A stretch of 64,000 nucleotides of DNA from positions 1 through 64,000 of the forward strand of contig NZ_OMPS01000033.1 in NCBI RefSeq assembly GCF_900313035.1. The letters run 5' to 3'. How positions within the stretch are numbered: the first letter of the stretch is position 1; each line of letters opens with the position of its first letter. The position numbers and the translations under genes were made by a program. Below, in pieces: positions 63,563 to 64,000 of this stretch. The notes beneath the pieces were generated by a model. That model ran no database searches. It had not been told where the DNA came from and saw only the letters and a program-made list of their open reading frames with translations. Origin of the DNA: Ruegeria sp. EL01. Its GTDB lineage: Bacteria > Pseudomonadota > Alphaproteobacteria > Rhodobacterales > Rhodobacteraceae.

Positions 63563-64000
63563 GTGACCGGAACAATTGGCCAGTCCAGCACTCCGGACAA
63601 CATGTCTGGTGCAGCCACATCTTCCACGGCCAAGCCTTTCCGCAATGCGCCGCGGCAGCGGTTTTTTGAGTTCAAGAAAGATATCCCCGCCAGTTGGAGC
63701 ATCATCCTTGGTATCTCTGTCTGGGTACTATTCTTCGGCGTTTGGGAATTTGCGGTCTGGCAGCAATGGGCCAACGAAATACTGCTACCCGGCCCGACCA
63801 AGGTGCTTAGCGCACTTTACACGATGTTCGCCGATAACGGCTTTCTGAACGACGTCTTGATCAGTGTCGGGAGGGTTATGCTGAGTTTCGCACTGGCTTG
63901 CGCTGTCGCAATCCCGCTGGGCATTTTGATGGGGACATTCCGGACGGTCGATGCGTTCTTCAGCCCGTTTGTCTCGGCCTGGCGTTACCTGCCGGCACCT
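63563..64000 (+). CDS. SsuC/TauC/NitT-type ABC transporter permease, N-terminal part (window edge)
   Basis: GTG 63563 stands behind AAGGAGGGG; 146 codons fit before the window ends. After a polar N-terminus come WSIILGISVWVLFFGVWEFA (membrane segment), LLPGPTKVLSALYTMFADNG, FLNDVLISVGRVMLSFALAC and AVAIPLGILMGTFRTVDAFF, ending in the typical SPFVSAWRYLPAP. This is the nitrate/sulfonate/taurine/pyrimidine importer permease family. The substrate cannot be told from this part. Confidence 0.9.
   Translation, partial: MTGTIGQSSTPDNMSGAATSSTAKPFRNAPRQRFFEFKKDIPASWSIILGISVWVLFFGVWEFAVWQQWANEILLPGPTKVLSALYTMFADNGFLNDVLISVGRVMLSFALACAVAIPLGILMGTFRTVDAFFSPFVSAWRYLPAP

Overview
The window looks like a chromosome or large-plasmid segment of a marine alphaproteobacterium of the Rhodobacterales (Roseobacter group). 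This is inferred from the GC-rich coding style, tightly overlapping ATGA/TAATG operons, the protein families (DUF993, CoA-transferases, GMC oxidoreductases, GlcG/HbpS proteins, ABC sugar importers, class III alcohol dehydrogenase) and the IS set (IS66, IS110, IS30, IS3, IS481, IS630). No rRNA, tRNA or CRISPR array was seen.

Layout. 0-2.2 kb: end of an operon with a CmcJ/NvfI-like oxidoreductase (cut by the window edge), a luciferase-like monooxygenase and an SDR. 2.6-8.3 kb: a secreted FGE/SUMF1-fold protein directly followed by a 1550-residue RTX-type calcium-binding repeat protein, bracketed by two copies of a 47-bp intergenic repeat. 8.8-9.6 kb: a stand-alone KdsA of the E. coli-like type. 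10.0-13.0 kb: an alpha/beta hydrolase overlapping a multi-pass membrane protein with an N-terminal HTH-like region and a 10-bp-phased repeat array in front of it, then a small divergent ORF. 13.1-15.5 kb: an IS66 element that leaves only the tail of livH, followed by livM and an extradiol-dioxygenase-like VOC gene.

17.7-49.1 kb is the core of the window: a large catabolic region in two parts. Part A (17.7-28.2 kb) has a leftward operon (CoA-transferase, enoyl-CoA hydratase, GMC oxidoreductase, AhpD-like protein, LacI regulator) divergent from a rightward sugar ABC importer (frameshifted binding protein, two permeases, ATPase) plus a VOC protein. A 29-bp near-perfect palindrome lies between them. 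Part B (28.2-49.1 kb) has five transcription units: AKR-MaoC-GlcG; acyl-CoA dehydrogenase-SDR-DUF993-TIM-barrel isomerase; CoA-transferase-enoyl-CoA hydratase-Dabb-glycerate kinase; a single AKR; and a ribose-type ABC importer-alcohol dehydrogenase-aldehyde dehydrogenase-GMC operon. It ends with a TetR regulator. Every one of these units starts next to a copy of GTAACY-N4-RGTTAC (the copy at the importer/TetR gap is degenerate), so part B reads as one regulon. The inferred logic is import of a sugar- or polyol-like compound, oxidation to an acid, CoA activation by a transferase, beta-oxidation-like steps, and salvage of C3 pieces through an aldolase-like protein, an isomerase and glycerate kinase. 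The substrate cannot be read from the sequence.

49.1-51.0 kb is a graveyard of IS481, IS630 and recombinase-module remnants. 51.1-56.5 kb carries glutathione-dependent formaldehyde dehydrogenase, a bestrophin, a LysR regulator divergent from a secreted GlcG/HbpS protein, and a divergent S-adenosylhomocysteine-hydrolase-like protein. 56.9-62.8 kb is a nested transposon pile: an IS3-family element with an IS110 element inside orfA and an IS30 element inside orfB, abutting a dead IS481 gene and a dead IS630 gene. The window ends with an NTF2/SnoaL-like protein and the start of an SsuC/TauC-type ABC permease.
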